Below are positions 17,004-26,075 of a stretch of DNA of 64,000 nt, one piece after another. The notes under the pieces were generated by a model that saw only the letters and a program-made list of their open reading frames with translations, was not told the origin of the DNA and made no database searches. The stretch lies in assembly GCF_002794255.1 (NCBI RefSeq), contig NZ_PGGW01000058.1, forward strand, positions 40,662 through 104,661, written 5' to 3'. The position numbers and the translations under genes are program-made. Within the stretch, counting starts at the first letter, position 1. Each line of letters begins with the position of its first letter. The DNA is from Streptomyces carminius (GTDB lineage Bacteria; Actinomycetota; Actinomycetes; Streptomycetales; Streptomycetaceae).

Positions 17004-18494
17004 TCAGCGGCAGCCACAGGCGGCGACGGCCGCGGCGAGACGGTCCAGGGCGGTGTGGGCCCCCTGGCGGTCGGTGGTGCCCGAGGCCAGGAAGGCGAAG
17101 GCCAGCAGTCTGCCGTCGGCGTCCACCACCGTGCCCGCCAGCGTGTTGACCCCGGTCAGCGTGCCGGTCTTGGCGCGGACCAGACCCGCGCCGCCGCGGG
17201 TGCCGGCACCGTCGTAGCGACCGCCGAGCGTGCCGTTGAAACCCGCCACGGGCAGCCCGGTCAGCGCCGGCCGCAGCCCGGGCCGGCCGGGCTCGGCGGC
17301 CAGCGCGAGCAGCCGGGCCAGCAGCCCGGCGGAGATCCGGCCGTCCCGGTCGAGCCCGCTGCCGTCCGCGAAGCGCGCCCCCGCCGGACGCAGCCCCAGT
17401 TCCGCGAGCTGCGCCCGCACCGCGCGCCCGGCCCCGGCGAAGCTCGCGGGCTCGCCGCGCTCGGCGGCGGTGAGCCGGGCGAGCGCCTCGGCGATGTCGT
17501 TGTCGCTGTGCGTCAGCATCCGCTCGGTCAGCTCCGCCAGCGTCGCGGACCGGTGGACGGCCAGCTCCTCGGCGCCCGCCGGGGCCCGGCCCGCCACGGC
17601 GGGCCGGGCGGCGTCACCCCCGAGGACTCCGAGTTCGCGCAGCCGGTCGGCGAAGGCCCGGGCGGCGTCGCCGGCCGGGTCGGCCGAGCGCGGGGCGGGC
17701 CCGGCGGTGCTGTCGTCCAGCCGCCCCTCGTCCACCATCAGCGGGACGACCGGCGCGATGTTGTCGTTCACCCCGATCGGATGGCGGACCGGGCCGGTGT
17801 AGAGCGAGGTGTCGTAGGCCAGGGTGATCTCCGCTCCGTCCTTCCCGTCCTTCCCGTCCGCCCCGCTCCTTCCCGCGCCGCGTTCCGCCAGTTCCCGGGC
17901 GGTGGCGCCGGCCAGCCGCCGCAGCTGCGCACCGGTCAGCGTCGGGTCCCCGCCGCCGACCAGCACGATCCGCCGCTCCGCCGCGTCCCACACCACCCGG
18001 GTGGCGATCCGGTGGTCCGGACCGGCCGCCGACAGCGCGGCGACCGCGGTGGCGATCTTGATGGTGGAGGCGGGCGTGACGGCCCGGTCCGCCTCCGAGC
18101 CGTAGAGCTGCCGTCCGGTCGCCACGTCCACCACGGCGGCCGTACGGACCGTGCCCAGGACGTCCCTCTCCAGCAGCGGGTCCAGGACGGCGGCGAGACG
18201 GGCGGGCACGGGGGCGGCGGCGGAGCCCGGCGCGGCGGGGTCGTCCGGCCCGGCGGCGTCCCGTCCCCCGCCCCGGCCGGTGCCCAGCGCGGTCAGCACC
18301 GCCGCGGCGCCGGGCGCGGTGCCGGGACGGCCGTCGGTGTGCTCCGCGCCACTGTGCCGGTCCCGGTCGGCGGCGCGCACCCGCTCGGCCGTACGCTGGC
18401 CGGAGTCCCACGGTCCCGCGACGGCCACCGCCGACAGCGCGACCGCCAGTCCGACGGCGGCGGAACCGATCGCCACCAGCCATGTGTCCCGCAC
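17004..18494 (-). CDS. dacB: D-alanyl-D-alanine carboxypeptidase/endopeptidase (PBP4-type, S13)
   Basis: Penicillin-binding protein of peptidase family S13 that trims or cleaves peptidoglycan cross-links. A hydrophobic helix (about residues 4-28) anchors or exports the protein; a disordered linker follows. The three active-site motifs are present: STIK (in TPASTIKIATAV), SDN (in THSDNDIAEA) and KTG (in VRAKTGTLTG). The GTG at 18494 has AAGGGG 10 bases upstream, whereas the GTG at 18539 has no binding site. A short Gly/Asp/Lys repeat (GADGKDGKDG) lies in a surface loop. It is divergent from ppa. Confidence 0.9.
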   Translation of the reverse strand: MRDTWLVAIGSAAVGLAVALSAVAVAGPWDSGQRTAERVRAADRDRHSGAEHTDGRPGTAPGAAAVLTALGTGRGGGRDAAGPDDPAAPGSAAAPVPARLAAVLDPLLERDVLGTVRTAAVVDVATGRQLYGSEADRAVTPASTIKIATAVAALSAAGPDHRIATRVVWDAAERRIVLVGGGDPTLTGAQLRRLAGATARELAERGAGRSGADGKDGKDGAEITLAYDTSLYTGPVRHPIGVNDNIAPVVPLMVDEGRLDDSTAGPAPRSADPAGDAARAFADRLRELGVLGGDAARPAVAGRAPAGAEELAVHRSATLAELTERMLTHSDNDIAEALARLTAAERGEPASFAGAGRAVRAQLAELGLRPAGARFADGSGLDRDGRISAGLLARLLALAAEPGRPGLRPALTGLPVAGFNGTLGGRYDGAGTRGGAGLVRAKTGTLTGVNTLAGTVVDADGRLLAFAFLASGTTDRQGAHTALDRLAAAVAACGCR

Positions 18495-18617
18495 CTCGGA
18501 CCAGCCCCTTTCGCGCCCACACACCTGCGTGAGGGACACTTAACCACCACACCGCCGGTCTCAGGGGGAGAGCCCCCGCGGCCCCGGCGAGGACTGAAGC
18601 ACACGGAGGAGTCTCCC

Positions 18618-19115
18618 TTGGAGTTCGACGTCGTCATCGAGATCCCGAAGGGTTCGCGGAACAAGTACGAGGTGGACCACGAGACCGGTCGCATCCGGCT
18701 CGACCGGCACCTGTTCACCTCGACCGTGTACCCGGCCGACTACGGCTTCGTCGACAACACCCTGGGTGAGGACGGAGACCCTCTGGACGCCCTGGTGCTG
18801 CTGGAGGAGCCCACCTTCCCCGGCTGCATCATCAAGTGCCGGGCGATCGGCATGTTCCGCATGACGGACGAGGCCGGCGGCGACGACAAGCTGCTGTGCG
18901 TGCCCGCGTCCGACCCGCGGGTGGAGCACCTGCGCGACATCCACCACGTGAGCGAGTTCGACCGGCTGGAGATCCAGCACTTCTTCGAGGTCTACAAGGA
19001 CCTGGAGCCCGGCAAGTCGGTCGAGGGCGCCAACTGGGTCGGCCGCGCCGACGCCGAGGCGGAGGTCGAGGCCTCGGTCAAGCGCCTGGAGGCGTCGGGC
19101 GGCGGCCACCACTGA
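18618..19115 (+). CDS. ppa: Inorganic pyrophosphatase
   Basis: Family I soluble pyrophosphatase that removes PPi and so drives biosynthesis. The 165-residue protein has IPKGSRNKYEVDHETG, YPADYGFVDNTLGEDGDPLDALVL with the metal-binding aspartates, VPASDPRV and FFEVYKDLEPGK. The start is a rare TTG at 18618 (LEFDVVIEIP) supported by GGAGGAG 6 bases upstream and by the family N-terminus, which begins (M)EFDV. No other start fits. A long hairpin follows the stop. Confidence 0.95.
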   Translation: MEFDVVIEIPKGSRNKYEVDHETGRIRLDRHLFTSTVYPADYGFVDNTLGEDGDPLDALVLLEEPTFPGCIIKCRAIGMFRMTDEAGGDDKLLCVPASDPRVEHLRDIHHVSEFDRLEIQHFFEVYKDLEPGKSVEGANWVGRADAEAEVEASVKRLEASGGGHH

Positions 19116-19131
19116 CGCCCCTGCCCCGCAC

Positions 19132-19178
19132 CGCGCGCGGCGGGCCGCCCCCGTGACGGGGGCGGCCCGCCGCGCGCG
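19132..19178. terminator. Bidirectional hairpin between ppa and the exporter gene
   Basis: Perfect 23-bp stem (19132-19154 with 19156-19178) and a single-base loop, placed between the convergent ends of ppa and the ThrE-family gene. It would stop transcripts from either side. Confidence 0.8.
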
Positions 19179-19189
19179 TGTCACGGCCC

Positions 19190-20869
19190 TCAGAAGCCGC
19201 GGGTGCGCTTCGCCGCGCGGCGGCCCGGCAGCGGGGTCTCCCGGCCCGGGGCCTTGATGAACAGCCGGGCCAGCTCGTTGCCCAGGTTGACGCCGATGGC
19301 GATGGCCAGGGCCAGGGCGGCGGCCCGGGAGAGGTTGGCGATGCCGTCGTTCAGATGGCCCTGCGCGATGCCGAGCAGCCCGAAGTAGATGGCGCTACCG
19401 GGCAGCAGCGGGCCGATCGACGCCGTGATGTACGGCAGCGCCGAGACGAACTGGTAGCGCGACATCAGCTGTCCGAACAGGCCCACCAGGCCGGCCGCCG
19501 CCGCGGTCGCCGCCACCGGGTCGATGCCGCCGACGTCGGCCATCGCCCCGTACACCAGCCAGGCCACGCCGCCGTTGAGGGTGGCGAGCAGCACGGTCGA
19601 ACGTTCCTGCTGGAGCAGTACGCAGAACGTCAGCGCCAGCAGCATCGCCGCCGCGAGCTGGAGGGGCGGCCGGCTGTGCAGGTCCAGCCCCTCGGGGTTG
19701 AACTCGGCGCCCAGCTCGGAGCCGATGTACAGCACCAGCAGCACCCCGCACACGATGCCGACGACCAGGTAGACCACCTCCAGCAGCCGGGCCGAGGCGG
19801 TGATGTAGAAACCGGTCAGCCCGTCGTGGACGGCCGCCACCAGGGCCCGTCCCGGGATCAGCGGGAACAGGCCGCCGGTGACGACCGCGGACGCCCTGAT
19901 GCTCAGGCCGAGGTCCGGCGCGAACAGCGCGACCGCCACCCCGATCGCCGCGGGCGGCATCGCCGCCGCCACGAACTGGTAGAACTCCGGCAGTCCGCGC
20001 TTGGCGAAGAACCAGGCGAGCCGGTCGCCGAGCATCGCGCCGGCCGCCGCCAGGAAGAAGACCAGCCAGCCGCCGCCGACCAGGGTGGACGCCGCGCCGG
20101 CCAGCAGGCCGCTGGCGACGGTGAGGGTCTTCTTGGAGAACGGGTGGCGGTTGCGGCGGATCTCGGCGAGCCGGCCGTACGCCTCCTCCAGCGTCACCCC
20201 GTCACCGGTGATGTCGTCCACCAGCCGGTAGACGGCCGCCAGCCGGGTGTAGTCGGTGCCGCGGCGGCGCACCGTGCGGCTCAGCGAGACGGGGTCGTCC
20301 ACGAGCGAGGGCTGGTAGGTGACCGTCAGCAGGGTGAAGGTGACGGTGGGCTCGCAGCGGTCCAGGCCGTACGCGTGCGTCACGCCGAACATCGCCGCCT
20401 CGACGTCCTCGGCGCCCTCCCCGCCCGCGAGCAGCAGTTCGCCGATCCGCAGCGTCAGGTCCAGGACGCGCGGCGGGGCCGGGCCGGTCTCGGCGTCCTC
20501 CTCGTCGGTGCGCCGGGGCCGCTCGGGCACCGGGCGCTCGCCCAGCGGCAGCCGCACCATGGTGCGCATCCGGTCCTGCCAGGGCGTCCCCGGCCGCATC
20601 AGGCCGGGGAGCGCGGGGATGCCCTCGGGCGGGGTGAAGGCGACGCCGGGCTCGTACTGTGCCTGCCTGCGCAGCCCCTCGGGGACGGCGAACTCCGACG
20701 TGGGGTGTTCGTCCTCGGGCTGCGGGGGCGGCAGCGGGACGCCCTCGGGCGGGGCGAAGGCGCTGTGCGTTCCCGTCTCCTCCGACGGGGACCGGCGCCG
20801 GTCGAAACGGTGCTCCTCCGGGCGGGTCGTCTCGGTCGTACCGCTGTTCCGCGGGGTGTACCCGGTCAC
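19190..20869 (-). CDS. Threonine/serine exporter family protein (ThrE-like)
   Basis: A 559-residue membrane protein of the ThrE family. An N-terminal, disordered 120-residue region rich in Pro and Glu is followed by a cytoplasmic ThrE/DUF1212 domain (LRIGELLLAGGEGAEDVEAAM) and about ten membrane helices, with GRALVAAVHDGLTGFYITASAR as a conserved inter-helix segment and the C-terminal DUF3815-type half. It is probably an amino-acid exporter, but substrate assignment within this family is unreliable. The start is the GTG at 20869. The position next to ppa matches Streptomyces order as I recall it. Confidence 0.85.
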   Translation of the reverse strand: MTGYTPRNSGTTETTRPEEHRFDRRRSPSEETGTHSAFAPPEGVPLPPPQPEDEHPTSEFAVPEGLRRQAQYEPGVAFTPPEGIPALPGLMRPGTPWQDRMRTMVRLPLGERPVPERPRRTDEEDAETGPAPPRVLDLTLRIGELLLAGGEGAEDVEAAMFGVTHAYGLDRCEPTVTFTLLTVTYQPSLVDDPVSLSRTVRRRGTDYTRLAAVYRLVDDITGDGVTLEEAYGRLAEIRRNRHPFSKKTLTVASGLLAGAASTLVGGGWLVFFLAAAGAMLGDRLAWFFAKRGLPEFYQFVAAAMPPAAIGVAVALFAPDLGLSIRASAVVTGGLFPLIPGRALVAAVHDGLTGFYITASARLLEVVYLVVGIVCGVLLVLYIGSELGAEFNPEGLDLHSRPPLQLAAAMLLALTFCVLLQQERSTVLLATLNGGVAWLVYGAMADVGGIDPVAATAAAAGLVGLFGQLMSRYQFVSALPYITASIGPLLPGSAIYFGLLGIAQGHLNDGIANLSRAAALALAIAIGVNLGNELARLFIKAPGRETPLPGRRAAKRTRGF

Positions 20870-21072
20870 GCTGCTGTCCGCTCCTCATGCCGTCGGCCGG
20901 CCGTCGTACGGCCTCGCGGTTCCCGTCCTGTCGCCGGAGATGTCCGGTTCCACCTGCGAGCATAGGTCCGCGCCGCCGGTACGGAAGGCAGGGGCGGTGT
21001 GATGTGCGCACAGGGGGCGGGCGCGGAACGGCGGGCGCGGGGCGGCGACTCGGAACGGCGGCCCGGGAACGG

Positions 21073-21699
21073 TCAGCCGGGCGGCCGTTCGGCGTACGGG
21101 TTCGGCGTCCCCTCGGGCAGTACCTCGACCGACCGCTCGCCCTCACCGGCCATCACGTACGCGCCGTCCCGCAGGCGCCGGACCAGGCCGCGGGTCCACT
21201 CCGCGCCGCTGACGGCGGTGTGCACCCACAGCTTCATGATCTCGCCGATGTGGCCCCACTCCTCCGGGGCGGCGGACGGGGTCCAGTGGCGTTCGACCTC
21301 CCGGCTCCACTCCTCCAGGGCCTTGACCCGCTGTTCGAGGAGGGTGATCGCCTCGTCGCGCGGCAGGTCCACGAGGAAGCCCACGCCTGCCGTGAGCACG
21401 TCGGGTTTCTCGTCGTGCGCCGTCAGCGCCCAGCGCAGCAACCGGAAGAACTCCGCCTCTCCGGCGTCCGTCAGCTCGTACTCGGTGCGCGGCGGGCCGC
21501 CGGCCGTGCTGGGCCCGGTGCCGCGGGTGTGCAGCAGGCCCTGTTTGGCCAGCTGCTTGAGCGCGTGGTAGATGGAGCCCGGTTTGGCGTTGGACCACTC
21601 GTGCGCGCCCCAGAACTCCAGGTCGTTGCGGACCTGGTAGCCGTGCGCGCGGCCGTGCTGGCGGACCGCGCCCAGCACCAGCAACCTGATCGCCGACAC
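21073..21699 (-). CDS. PadR-family transcriptional regulator
   Basis: A 208-residue regulator with the PadR winged helix at the N-terminus (LLVLGAVRQHGRAHGYQV, then GSIYHALKQLAKQGLL and the wing PRTEYELTDAGEAE), followed by a helical C-terminal dimerisation domain (Vir-like). PadR proteins usually repress a nearby exporter and release it when a toxic molecule binds. The adjacent MFS gene is upstream on the same strand but behind a strong hairpin, so it is a candidate target and not an operon partner. GTG start at 21699. Confidence 0.85.
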   Translation of the reverse strand: MSAIRLLVLGAVRQHGRAHGYQVRNDLEFWGAHEWSNAKPGSIYHALKQLAKQGLLHTRGTGPSTAGGPPRTEYELTDAGEAEFFRLLRWALTAHDEKPDVLTAGVGFLVDLPRDEAITLLEQRVKALEEWSREVERHWTPSAAPEEWGHIGEIMKLWVHTAVSGAEWTRGLVRRLRDGAYVMAGEGERSVEVLPEGTPNPYAERPPG

Positions 21700-21757
21700 C
21701 GTCGTCCTCTCCCGTTCCGCCCTGTTCCGCCCTGTTCCGCGTACGGCGCCGACAACG

Positions 21758-21806
21758 CGCCGTGCCCGTCGCCGCCCAGCGTATCCGGGCGGCGACGGGC
21801 ACGGCG
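21758..21806 (-). terminator. Hairpin after the MFS transporter gene
   Basis: Perfect 20-bp inverted repeat (21758-21777 with 21787-21806) with a 9-base loop, about 90 bases past the MFS gene stop on the minus strand. It should separate that transcript from padR. Three copies of GTTCCGCCCT-like sequence lie beside it at about 21713-21740. Confidence 0.75.
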
Positions 21807-21895
21807 TACGGGCGCGGGGGCGCCCCCGCGGCGGCCGGGACGGAGGGCGTTCCGGTCCCGGGGATCGAACACCCCCGCCGGGGCGGGGCGTTCGC

Positions 21896-23113
21896 TCAGG
21901 GAGTCACCCCCGTCTTCTCCAGGGCGTCGGGGGCAGTCTCAAGAGCGCGGCGGAGCAGTGTCCCCACGGTCAGAAGGACGGCCAGCCAGCAGGCACCGAG
22001 CGCGAACGCCTGGCGGTGCCCAAGACTCTCCGTGATGGCCCCGCCCACTGCGTTGCCCAGCGCGATGCCCACCAGCCAGACGCTCACCATCAGGGTGTAC
22101 GACCTGGTCAGCGCGGCCCGGGAAACCAGTGTGTCCAGCAGTGCGGAGGAGGCGATGGCGGACGGGCCGGCGCACGTGCCCACCAGGAACAGCGCGGGCA
22201 ACAGCAGCGCGAGACTGCTCGCGGCCCACGCCGCCAGGCCGGCCGCCACGGCCGAGCCCGCCAGGGCCGCGAGCAGCAGCCGGGCCGGTGACCAGCGCCA
22301 CGGGCGGGCCCCGAAGACCAGCCCCGCGATGATCTCTCCGGCCGAGACCATCGCGATCAGTACCCCGCTGTCCGCGGCGGTGCCCAGTGCCAGGGCGGCG
22401 GCCGGCACGGCGACGGCGACGATGCCGGCCGAGAGTCCCGCTCCTGCCACGATCAACAGCAGGACGGTCAGGCCGGCGTTCCCGCGGACACCGTCGTACC
22501 AGGCGGAGGAGGTCCGCAGGGGGCGCCAGTTCCGCGAAGCTCTCGTCGTGGCGAAGAGCAGCCCCGCCCCTCCGGCCAGGAAGCCGCCCGTCACCACGGC
22601 CGCACCCGGCCCCGCCGACACCAGCAGCAGCGACGTGACCAGCGGCCCGGTCAGCAGCGCGAGCTGGAACAGCACGGCCAGCAGCGCGTATCCGGCCGTG
22701 CGGGCCCCGGCTCCCCGGACCAGTTCGGCCAGCAGCACCCTCATGCTGCCGGTGGTCGCAGGAATACAGGACCCCGCCCCGGCGCTGGCCGCGACGGCGA
22801 ACCCCCGCCAGTCCACAGCGGGCGCGGCGGCAACCAGCAGGACGCCCCAGGCCGCGCAGGCCGTGCCCGCGGGCGCGAGGATCCTCGTCTGGCCGTAGCG
22901 GTCGATGAGCCGCCCCTGCGCCGCCATCCCGGCGGCGTTGCCCAGGCCGAACGCCGCCGCCGCCAGGCCGCCGACGGCGAGCGAGCCGGTCAGCTGATGT
23001 ACGTACAGCAACAGGCCCAGGCCCAGCATGCCGACGGGGAGCGCGCCGAGCACCGTGGCAAGGAGCGGGACACGGAGGTCGGAGGTTTTCAGGACATCGA
23101 GATAGCCCTGCAT
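21896..23113 (-). CDS. MFS transporter
   Basis: A 405-residue major facilitator protein with about twelve hydrophobic segments, the cytoplasmic loop motif GRLIDRYGQTRIL between helices 2 and 3 and a central basic loop near residues 195-215. The substrate is unknown; the family pattern (YfcJ/ProP-like small exporters in Streptomyces) suggests drug or metabolite efflux. ATG 23113 (MQGYLDVLKTSDLRVPLL) follows GGAAAGG. The start of the coding region is preceded by 188 bp of non-coding DNA. Confidence 0.85.
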   Translation of the reverse strand: MQGYLDVLKTSDLRVPLLATVLGALPVGMLGLGLLLYVHQLTGSLAVGGLAAAAFGLGNAAGMAAQGRLIDRYGQTRILAPAGTACAAWGVLLVAAAPAVDWRGFAVAASAGAGSCIPATTGSMRVLLAELVRGAGARTAGYALLAVLFQLALLTGPLVTSLLLVSAGPGAAVVTGGFLAGGAGLLFATTRASRNWRPLRTSSAWYDGVRGNAGLTVLLLIVAGAGLSAGIVAVAVPAAALALGTAADSGVLIAMVSAGEIIAGLVFGARPWRWSPARLLLAALAGSAVAAGLAAWAASSLALLLPALFLVGTCAGPSAIASSALLDTLVSRAALTRSYTLMVSVWLVGIALGNAVGGAITESLGHRQAFALGACWLAVLLTVGTLLRRALETAPDALEKTGVTP

Positions 23114-23301
23114 GGGACATGCCTTTCCGGCAGGCCCACCCACCCGGGAGCCGGACTCCCCATGATCCGCCGTCATTCACGACGGCAGCTGACACGTCCA
23201 GACCTTACGGCCGCACCGGACCGATCTCAATGGCCGGCGGCCCGGGGCGCCACGACGAGGCACCGCCCCGGCCGCCGGACGACCGGGCCGGAAACGGCTT
23301 C

Positions 23302-23865
23302 TCACTCCATGACGGACCAGTCCGGCTCCGGCATCGCGCCCGTCTCGAAGACCAGGTCGAAGGCGCCCTTGCCGTCGATCGACTCGCGGATGACGTCCGC
23401 GTGCCCGGCGTGCCGGGCGGTCTCCTCGATCAGGTGGAGCAGGCCCCAGCGCCAGGAGCGCTCCCCGCCCTCGTCCCAGGGGACCTTCGGGGCGGTGAAG
23501 GTGACGTCGAGCGAGGGCAGCGCCCGTACCGCCGCCTCGGTCTCGCGGGCCACCTCCTCGGAGCGGGCCAGCAGGAACCCGATCGTCTCCTCCCCGCCGG
23601 GGAGGAAGCTGGTCTCCCACTCCTTCGCCCGCTCCCGGATGTCGAGGGGCTCGCCGCGCATCGTCTGCAGCGTGCCGCGCTCGACCACCGTGACGTGCTT
23701 GAGCACCCCGGCCACCGAGAGCTCGCTCGCGCTCGGCCTGCTGCGGGCCTGCTCCTCGGTGAGACCGTGCAGGGCGCGGCGGATGCCCTCGCGCTGGGCC
23801 TCCAGGTACGCCAGCAGGGCACCGCGCTCGTCGCCGGGGGCTTCGGTGGGGACGACAACAGGCAT
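23302..23865 (-). CDS. DinB-family protein (DUF664)
   Basis: A 187-residue four-helix-bundle protein of the DinB/DUF664 group, related to bacillithiol and mycothiol transferases. Visible are the first-helix His (LKHVTVVERGTLQT), and LHLIEETARHAGHADVIRESIDG, where the two metal-binding histidines of the family lie. Many members are metal-dependent thiol transferases, but this one has no assigned substrate. ATG 23865 has GAGGAG 8 bases upstream, which excludes the earlier in-frame ATG. Confidence 0.82.
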   Translation of the reverse strand: MPVVVPTEAPGDERGALLAYLEAQREGIRRALHGLTEEQARSRPSASELSVAGVLKHVTVVERGTLQTMRGEPLDIRERAKEWETSFLPGGEETIGFLLARSEEVARETEAAVRALPSLDVTFTAPKVPWDEGGERSWRWGLLHLIEETARHAGHADVIRESIDGKGAFDLVFETGAMPEPDWSVME

Positions 23866-24214
23866 CTCGGGTCTCCTCGGGTTCACAGGCGGGCCGTTCT
23901 CTCCGACGACTCACACGCTATGCACCCTTGCGGACGACTACTGTCCTCAAGGGACACGGCGGGAAGAAAGCCGGAAGAAACGCGCCGGAGCGCGCCGCGC
24001 CGGCGGGGCGCAGGGGCACGGGGAGACAGGGGCGCGGGGCGGCCCGGCGGCGTGCCGGGCGGGAGGTTCCGCGGAGCCGCGCCGTACGGGAGCCGCGCCG
24101 TACGGCGGACCGGCCGGTCCGGCCGCTCACCGCCGTGCGGAGGTCACCGGAGGCGGAGGTTGAGGCGGAGGCGGAGGCTGAAGCGGCTGCGGCGGGCCGG
24201 TGCCCGGCGGCGCG
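23866..24214. other. Intergenic region without a recognised gene
   Basis: No convincing coding sequence on either strand. It contains a 16-bp tandem repeat of GAGCCGCGCCGTACGG at 24074-24105 and a purine-rich GAGGCG run at about 24154-24190. The DinB promoter must lie near its left end. Confidence 0.5.
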
Positions 24215-25105
24215 TCAGAGGGTCTGCCGGATGCGGTGGAGGAGGTCCCGGGTCTTCACGGGCGGGAGGCTGTCCTCCAGAAGCCGGTCGAGCACCGTCT
24301 CGTACTGGGCCACCTCGTCCGGCTTGTCCACGTAGAGGGCACCGGTGAGGTGCTCCAGGTAGACGATGTCGGAGATCTCCGACTCGGGGAAGCGCAGCAG
24401 GGTGAACGCCCCGCTCTCGGCCGGGTGGCCGCCGGTGTCGAACGGCATCACCTGGAGCGTGACATGGGGCAGCTCGGAGAGCTCCGTCAGATGCCGCAAC
24501 TGGGCGTCCATGACCCCGTGACCGCCGTACGGGCGGCGCAGCGCCGCCTCGTCCAGCACGCAGCGGAAGCGCGGCGCCCGCTCGGACAGGAGCAGCTTCT
24601 GCCGCTCCAGGCGCAGCGCGACCCGCCGGTCGATCTCCTCCCGCGACAGCCCCTCCTGGTGCCCGCTGGTGACGACGGCGCGCGCGTAGTCCTCCGTCTG
24701 GAGCAGTCCGGAGACGAACTGCACCTCGTAGACGCCGATGTGGGAGGCGGCGCCCTCCAGGCCGACGTACGTCTGGAACCAGTTGGGCAGCACGTCGCTG
24801 TAGCTGTGCCACCAGCCGGCCACGCCGGACTCCCGCGCCAGGTCCAGCAGGGGCTCGCGCTCCGCCTTGTCGGTGACGCCGTACAGCGTGAGCAGGTCCT
24901 CGATGTCCCTCGACTTGAAGCTCACCCGCCCCAGCTCCATGCGGCTGATCTTGGATTCGGAGGCCCGGATGGAATATCCGGCGGCCTCACGGGTGATCCC
25001 GCGGGCCTCGCGGAGTCGCCGCAGCTGAGAGCCGAGCAGAATGCGACGCACCATCGACCCGCTTGACCGGCCGGTCCCGTTTGCCCCGTTCACTCCGTTT
25101 TTCAC
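24215..25105 (-). CDS. XRE-family regulator with DUF5753 (WhiJ-like)
   Basis: A 296-residue protein with an N-terminal helix-turn-helix (LGSQLRRLREARGITREAAG, then RASESKISRMELGRVS) and the DUF5753 sensor domain typical of Streptomyces WhiJ-like regulators, including VPNW-like LPNWFQTYVGLE, EVQFVSGLLQTEDYARAV, and RRPYGGHGVMDAQLRHLTEL. It sits with an RsbW-like ATPase and a DUF397 gene, the usual triad, and is divergent from the ATPase. Such triads modulate development and antibiotic production. Start GTG 25105. Confidence 0.88.
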   Translation of the reverse strand: MKNGVNGANGTGRSSGSMVRRILLGSQLRRLREARGITREAAGYSIRASESKISRMELGRVSFKSRDIEDLLTLYGVTDKAEREPLLDLARESGVAGWWHSYSDVLPNWFQTYVGLEGAASHIGVYEVQFVSGLLQTEDYARAVVTSGHQEGLSREEIDRRVALRLERQKLLLSERAPRFRCVLDEAALRRPYGGHGVMDAQLRHLTELSELPHVTLQVMPFDTGGHPAESGAFTLLRFPESEISDIVYLEHLTGALYVDKPDEVAQYETVLDRLLEDSLPPVKTRDLLHRIRQTL

Positions 25106-25408
25106 CGGAAATACTCCTGTTGTGATCAGCTCTCCACCCCTGGCACAGGAGGAAGTGTGCCACTAATGCGCTCCGTTGCGTGCCCACGCGGTTACACACA
25201 ATCGAAAGTCGTGCGTGCACGTGCATCTGCCCTTGCATCTGCTGTGGGCATTGGGAAACATGGGGAAAGCGCAAGTGCACACAGAGTCAGGGCACTTGGG
25301 CATGTGCACGATCCACCGCACCAGCACAACGAAGCGGAAGAGGAAACGGAAGACCGCTGACGGGGTCCGCCAGGGCCATGACCGCCGCATCGCCAGGAGT
25401 GCCTCGCC
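25106..25408. promoter_or_regulatory. Divergent promoter region of the WhiJ-like triad
   Basis: A 303-bp gap, more AT-rich than its surroundings, between the XRE gene and the ATPase gene. It contains the 15-bp site 25214-25228 with the palindrome TGCACGTGCA and further half-site-like TGTGCAC and GTGCAC sequences at about 25272-25310. Confidence 0.6.
25214..25228 (+). promoter_or_regulatory. Candidate operator, copy 1 (CGTGCACGTGCATCT)
   Basis: Contains the palindrome TGCACGTGCA (25216-25225), about 180 bases upstream of the ATPase start. The identical 15-mer occurs, reversed, at 26411-26425 upstream of the DUF397 gene. Confidence 0.5.
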
Positions 25409-26071
25409 ATGGGGACCGAAGGACCGACCGTGCTCGACCGGTTATGGCATGACTTCCCGCCGCTCGCCCCCGACACGCTCTCCGGTTCGGCCTCCCGCGT
25501 CCTGCCGCCCCGTCACGAGGCGGTGCGGACCGCCCGGGAGTTCACCCGGAGCACGCTGACGCGCTGGCGGCTGACCGGGTGCTTCGACAACGTGGCCCTC
25601 GTCGTCTCGGAGCTGGTCACCAACGCCCTGCGCCACGGCCTGTCCGACGCCGCGCCCGCGCCGGGGTCCGCGCCCGCGCCCGGCAGGCCGGAACCGCCGA
25701 TCAGGCTGCACCTGATGCACTGGTCGGGCCGGCTGGTCTGCGCCGTGCGCGATCCCAGCGAGAAGGCGCCCGTCGCCAGGACGCCCGGGCTCGCGGAGCT
25801 GGCCGGCCTCCTCGGCCCCGATCCCGCCGACGGCACGGCGGACGTGCCCGGGACGCCCGGCGCGCCGGACGCCGCCGGACCCGCCACCGGATTCCCCGAG
25901 CACGCCGACTGCGCCGACTGCATCGGCGCCGAGGCCGAGTCCGGGCGCGGACTCTTCCTCGTCGAGTCCTTCAGCGACGGCTGGGGCTGGCAGCCGATGG
26001 CCGAATCCGTGCCCGGGACGTCCGGAAAAGTGGTCTGGGCACTGTTCCGGCTCAACCCCGGGGCGCGCTGA
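25409..26071 (+). CDS. ATP-binding regulatory protein (RsbW-like HATPase)
   Basis: A 220-residue GHKL-fold ATPase of the anti-sigma/AbaA type. The N box is VALVVSELVTNALRHG near residues 65-80, the middle LVCAVRDPSEKAP corresponds to the DxG region, and ESGRGLFLVESFSDGWGW is the G2-type motif. An insert rich in Asp, Gly and Pro separates the last two. Start ATG 25409. It is convergent with the DUF397 gene, with 4 bp between the stops, and belongs to the WhiJ-like triad. It may bind a sigma factor or a regulator; no partner is visible. Confidence 0.82.
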   Translation: MGTEGPTVLDRLWHDFPPLAPDTLSGSASRVLPPRHEAVRTAREFTRSTLTRWRLTGCFDNVALVVSELVTNALRHGLSDAAPAPGSAPAPGRPEPPIRLHLMHWSGRLVCAVRDPSEKAPVARTPGLAELAGLLGPDPADGTADVPGTPGAPDAAGPATGFPEHADCADCIGAEAESGRGLFLVESFSDGWGWQPMAESVPGTSGKVVWALFRLNPGAR

Positions 26072-26075
26072 GGCG

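Noticed and set aside
21840..21890. tRNA-like string (GGTCCCGGGGATCGAAC)
   Set aside because: No matching acceptor, anticodon or D-arm sequence is present; a chance match in GC-rich DNA.
24144..24812. Out-of-phase minus-strand frame overlapping the XRE/DUF5753 gene
   Set aside because: It is a shifted frame of the regulator and reads as Arg/Gly/Pro-rich sequence with no start site.
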